Shown: one piece after another, positions 60,917 through 64,000 of the stretch
Position numbering within the stretch: the first letter of the stretch is position 1
Layout of the letters: every line of letters starts with the position of its first letter
Source: Microvirga arabica
Lineage (GTDB): Bacteria; Pseudomonadota; Alphaproteobacteria; Rhizobiales; Beijerinckiaceae
Assembly (NCBI RefSeq): GCF_016811235.1
Contig: NZ_JAFBID010000002.1
Location: 62,001-126,000, forward strand
DNA length: 64,000 bases
Reading direction: 5' to 3'
Notes under the pieces: model-generated
Database searches by the model: none
What the model was told of the DNA's origin: nothing
The model's input: only the letters and a program-made list of their open reading frames with translations
Program-made: the position numbers and the translations under genes

Positions 60917-62131
60917 CTAGATGACCAGGAAGTCGGCTGCCGTCATCTTGAGATGTTTATCGACTTTGGCAAACTGGATGGAACCCGCTGGTCCGGATCC
61001 ATCAGGGTCATAGAACAAGCCACCTGTTTTGTTGTTGTAGATGATCCTGTTCTGTGCATCCAACGCCTTCGACCCGATGATGAAGCTTTCCGGCGACAGG
61101 CTCCCAGATTTGAGCTTCGTGAACACGGTGTCGTTGAGGCGGATCGTATCGTCCCTGACGCTGAACTTCAGGATGACATCGACATTGTTGGCTCCGAGCT
61201 TCGTATCAAACGTGAAGGAATCCTTGCCGGATGATCCGACCAGAATGTCGTTTCCGCTCTTTCCCCAGATCAAATCATTGCCACCCTTGCCTTCGATCCT
61301 GTCATTCCCGCTCGATCCTGTGATCTTATCGGCTTTGCTCGTGCCGGCGTATGTCTTCGAGGTGGATGGAAGGCCTCCGGTCCTGGAAAAAGCCTGAGAC
61401 GCATTGGCGGGGTGGCTGAATTTGAGATCATAGAAGGACACCTGGCCGTAGCCGGTTCCCTGCGTTTCATTCACGCCGAGGTAAGCGCCCGCTTTGAAGT
61501 AGAACGCATCGCTTCTCCAGGCTTGGTTGATCTTGTCCAATGCCGTGTAGGTCTGGCCGTCGGCCGAGACAGTGACTTTCACACGATCAGCTTTGACGTC
61601 GATTGAGTAAGTAAATTTCTCATTGAGAGAGACATTGGGTTTCGAGCCCGCCTTGTTGATCAACGCAAATTTCGTCTCTCGGCCTGTGGCAGCTGCAATA
61701 TCGTTCACGAAGTAGAGTGTGCCTTTCTCCCAATAGAGACGGACGAGTTCGTCGTTCTGCCCATGAACCTGACCGATGACGACGCGTCCCTTCGTCCCGT
61801 TGAAGAGAGTAGGAGCTTGGTCGACCTTGAGGGTCGCCTTCATGGATCCACCCTGCTCGACGGTCCATGCTGCTCGCTCCGAACCGTTCATTTCCCGAAG
61901 CTCGGAGCGGGCATATCGCGAACCGCTCGTCGTTGCCCCTTCTACGGGAGCCTTGAAAACCATGGCTCCGTCAGATCCCGTGTAGAAGTATTCTGGATTC
62001 ACGTAGCCAGAGAGGTTCTTCACCTCACGGGCAGTGCCTGAGAACGTGCCGTTCCGGTCGGTCGGAAGAGTGATCTTCCAATGCTTCAAACTGAAGGTGA
62101 GGCTTGGCGCGTGCGACGAATAGGAAGTCAA
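60917..62131 (-). CDS. PL7-type alginate lyase with RTX calcium-binding repeats
   Basis: A 404-residue secreted enzyme. The PL7 lyase domain (about 10-245) carries the family motifs RSELRE (75-80), QVHG (121-124; QIH in classic members) and YFKAGAY (211-217). From about 265 to 310, RTX nonapeptide repeats of the GGxGxDxUx type (GSSGNDRIEGKGGNDLIWGKSGNDILVG) bind calcium and direct export through a type I system. The tail to 404 is the usual RTX cap. No signal peptide is present, as expected for type I secretion. The enzyme probably trims the polymer whose synthesis gene follows at 62947. Confidence 0.92.
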   Translation of the reverse strand: MTSYSSHAPSLTFSLKHWKITLPTDRNGTFSGTAREVKNLSGYVNPEYFYTGSDGAMVFKAPVEGATTSGSRYARSELREMNGSERAAWTVEQGGSMKATLKVDQAPTLFNGTKGRVVIGQVHGQNDELVRLYWEKGTLYFVNDIAAATGRETKFALINKAGSKPNVSLNEKFTYSIDVKADRVKVTVSADGQTYTALDKINQAWRSDAFYFKAGAYLGVNETQGTGYGQVSFYDLKFSHPANASQAFSRTGGLPSTSKTYAGTSKADKITGSSGNDRIEGKGGNDLIWGKSGNDILVGSSGKDSFTFDTKLGANNVDVILKFSVRDDTIRLNDTVFTKLKSGSLSPESFIIGSKALDAQNRIIYNNKTGGLFYDPDGSGPAGSIQFAKVDKHLKMTAADFLVI

Positions 62132-62946
62132 TTTGCTGATGCCTCAAAATTCTTCTGAGCCTTTGATCGGCTCGCTTCTGCTAGAAGCTGAACGTTGATG
62201 TAATAATGTAAGACCTGGTGCTGGTGCGATGATGCTTTTCAGGGCGTTCGCTTATAGATCCGAAAGTGAGGGTGCTATATCGGTAAAACTGGAAGTGCCA
62301 AATTTCTTTAAAAACAGCGTTAAAACGGTAAATTTATCCACTATGACTTTGGAGGCATCTGCAGGGTCGCAGGATGCCGAGCAAGTCGAGCCGCTCCGAC
62401 GACAATCCGGTTTTTATCATCACCCGGACGGGTTAGAACGATACAATCCATCTCACCGACAGCTGGCTGTTGAAGCTGCAAGTCTTCACATTAGCATTGG
62501 ACATGCATCATAGATTTACGGTGTTCTAACGGTGCCCGGACATGCATTCCAATGCCTGCTGGGTCTCGCCTTCTGAGATGCTCAAAAGAAGAGTCTAGTG
62601 AAGCCTTTTTCACGAGCGGGTTTATCGGGCGAGAAGTTCCCCCAATTCCCAAGCTCAATATAGAGTTATTCGGGTCGCCGAGGCCGAGCATCCGTCGAAA
62701 ATGCAAAGTATAATTGCGTATATTCTGCAGTGTGCGGTGCAGCATGATAATCAAGTGGGTATGTGTACTCTTATGAGTTAGGCGGGATCTATTGATGGGA
62801 GTAATTCTCTACTGACCCGTAGGGGGTATCTCTCCAGCCGAAATAGTGAAGCGCTTTTGAGTAAAGCAGGAGTATTTATTGGTCTGCACCCGGCGCAGTT
62901 CTACTTTGGCGCCTCGATTTCACTGTTATTCGGCAGGAACAGCCTA
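62132..62946. other. Intergenic region between the lyase and algD-like genes
   Basis: An 800-base spacer. Its left part is AT-rich (AAATTTCTTTAAAAACAG near 62300), unlike the coding flanks, and could carry promoters or regulator sites. A frame at 62229-62513 has no good ribosome-binding site. No terminator or RNA gene was recognised. Confidence 0.4.
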
Positions 62947-64000
62947 ATGCAAATTAGTGTCTTTGGGATTGGCTATGTCGGAGCGGTCTCATCGGCGTGC
63001 TTGGCCAATGATGGTCATCACGTCATCGCAGTCGATCCGAACCCCCAGAAAGTTGGCCCGCTCAATGAGGGCATCAGCCCAATCGTCGAGCCGGGATTGG
63101 GAGACCTGATACAAAGTGGGATCCGCAGCCGGCGCCTTATGGCAACCAGCGATGTGCGCGAGGCTGTCAATGGCACGGACCTATCCTTCGTTTGCGTCGG
63201 AACGCCTTCCCGTCCGAACGGCTCTCTCGATACCGCCTATGTCAGCGCCGCCGCCGAGCAGATCGGCGCAGCAATCCGAGAGAAGAACTCCTTTCATTCC
63301 GTCGTCATGCGCTCCACGATCCTGCCGGGCACGATGGAAAGCATCGTTCTGCCTGCTCTTGAGCGCGCTTCCGGCCGTCAGGCCGGCGTGGGCTTCGGCG
63401 TTGCATATTACCCGGAATTCCTGCGGGAAAGCACTGCCATCAGCGACTACTACGATCCAGGCGCGATCATCTTCGGGCGCCATGATCAGGCGACCGTTGA
63501 TCGTCTGCTTGAGATCCACAAGATCTTCAAGGTCGAGCCGAGGGTCGTTTCCATCCGGACCGCTGAGGCGGTGAAATACACCAACAACGCTTGGCATGCT
63601 CTCAAGATCAGCTTTGCCAATGAAATCGGCAATATCTGCAAAGAGGCCGGAATTGATGGTCATGCCGTGATGGACGTGCTCTGCGCGGACAATCGACTCA
63701 ACATTTCCAAGGCTTATCTCAAGCCCGGCTTCGCGTTCGGTGGGTCTTGCCTGCCAAAGGACCTTCGGGCGCTGCGCTCCGCTGCCCGAAAGCTGGACGT
63801 TCCAACGCCTATCCTCGACGCAACGATGGACGCCAACGAGGAGCAGTTGCGGCGCGCGTACTCGATGGTTGCTGCAACAGGCAAGCGCCGGATCGGCATC
63901 ATCGGATTGAGCTTCAAGCCGGAAACCGACGACCTGCGCGAAAGCCCGTTGGTGGAGCTTGCGGAGCGCCTTTATGGTCGTGGATACGACATCCGCATCT
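62947..64000 (+). CDS. algD: GDP-mannose 6-dehydrogenase, partial at right edge
   Basis: A partial protein of 351 residues; it runs past the window end with no stop. The start MQISVFGIGYVGAVSSACLA is an NAD-binding Rossmann start (GIGYVG). The nucleophile is Cys268 in FGGSCLPKDLRALRS, the position expected for AlgD. Other family motifs are VVMRSTILPGT, YYPEFLRESTAI and NNAWHALKISFANEIG. AlgD converts GDP-mannose to GDP-mannuronic acid, the first committed step to alginate. It is distinguished from UDP-glucose dehydrogenase by this overall pattern, but the assignment rests on sequence recall only. Confidence 0.85.
   Translation, partial: MQISVFGIGYVGAVSSACLANDGHHVIAVDPNPQKVGPLNEGISPIVEPGLGDLIQSGIRSRRLMATSDVREAVNGTDLSFVCVGTPSRPNGSLDTAYVSAAAEQIGAAIREKNSFHSVVMRSTILPGTMESIVLPALERASGRQAGVGFGVAYYPEFLRESTAISDYYDPGAIIFGRHDQATVDRLLEIHKIFKVEPRVVSIRTAEAVKYTNNAWHALKISFANEIGNICKEAGIDGHAVMDVLCADNRLNISKAYLKPGFAFGGSCLPKDLRALRSAARKLDVPTPILDATMDANEEQLRRAYSMVAATGKRRIGIIGLSFKPETDDLRESPLVELAERLYGRGYDIRI

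Noticed and set aside
1-64000. CRISPR arrays, rRNA and tRNA genes
   Set aside because: No regularly spaced direct repeats and no conserved tRNA or rRNA segments were recognised on either strand by reading; a covariance-model scan would be needed to exclude a tRNA.

Overview
The window looks like accessory DNA plus a more ordinary chromosomal stretch from an alphaproteobacterium of the Hyphomicrobiales, most likely Methylobacteriaceae and close to Microvirga. Supporting signs are a MucR-type zinc-finger regulator, an EcfG-type sigma factor with a NepR-like gene directly upstream, HisKA_2 and MHYT sensor kinases, two DUF6894 proteins, BTLCP and YetF-like (DUF421) proteins, and many small proteins of the kind expanded in Methylobacteriaceae. 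The genus is inferred from protein flavour; no rRNA or tRNA gene was found to confirm it.

From 1 to about 49 kb the DNA is mosaic and partly decayed. It holds two recombinases (serine type at 1.2 kb, tyrosine type at 32.5-33.4 kb) and many broken genes: a frameshifted adenylate cyclase, a sirtuin tail, a frameshifted RidA, a SnoaL-like remnant, an EcfG remnant, an EAL-domain tail, a serine-recombinase tail and decayed copies of small multicopy genes. Several families occur more than once: RidA, a 115-residue membrane protein, a 103-residue CPxCPHRKG protein, a roughly 90-residue ERRxPY protein, DUF6894, Crp/Fnr regulators and class III cyclases. Intact genes are mostly regulatory or signalling: a hydrolase-cyclase fusion, an MHYT hybrid kinase, LuxR-type regulators, a REC-only regulator upstream of nepR-ecfG, a HisKA_2 kinase, IHF-beta, an Hfq paralogue, a NYN-domain protein and MucR. 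A two-gene exported system (SH3-like plus FlgT/LPP20-like protein and a small secreted partner) lies at 27.5-29.9 kb.

From about 49 to 64 kb the genes are larger, mostly intact and denser. They comprise a LysR regulator divergent from a SnoaL-SDR pair, an arginine-degradation module (arginase and ornithine cyclodeaminase with a divergent Lrp regulator), an intact RidA, a Cache-GGDEF diguanylate cyclase, a TerC membrane protein, a DEDDh exonuclease, a rhodanese, a lytic transglycosylase, an alginate lyase with RTX repeats, and the start of a GDP-mannose 6-dehydrogenase gene (algD type) that runs off the right edge. The lyase and the dehydrogenase point to an alginate-like polymer made and trimmed by one locus.

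Together the genes describe a stress and environment sensing region: cyclic nucleotides, c-di-GMP, a general-stress sigma circuit, RNA chaperoning and an exopolysaccharide locus, set in DNA that has been repeatedly duplicated, recombined and eroded.
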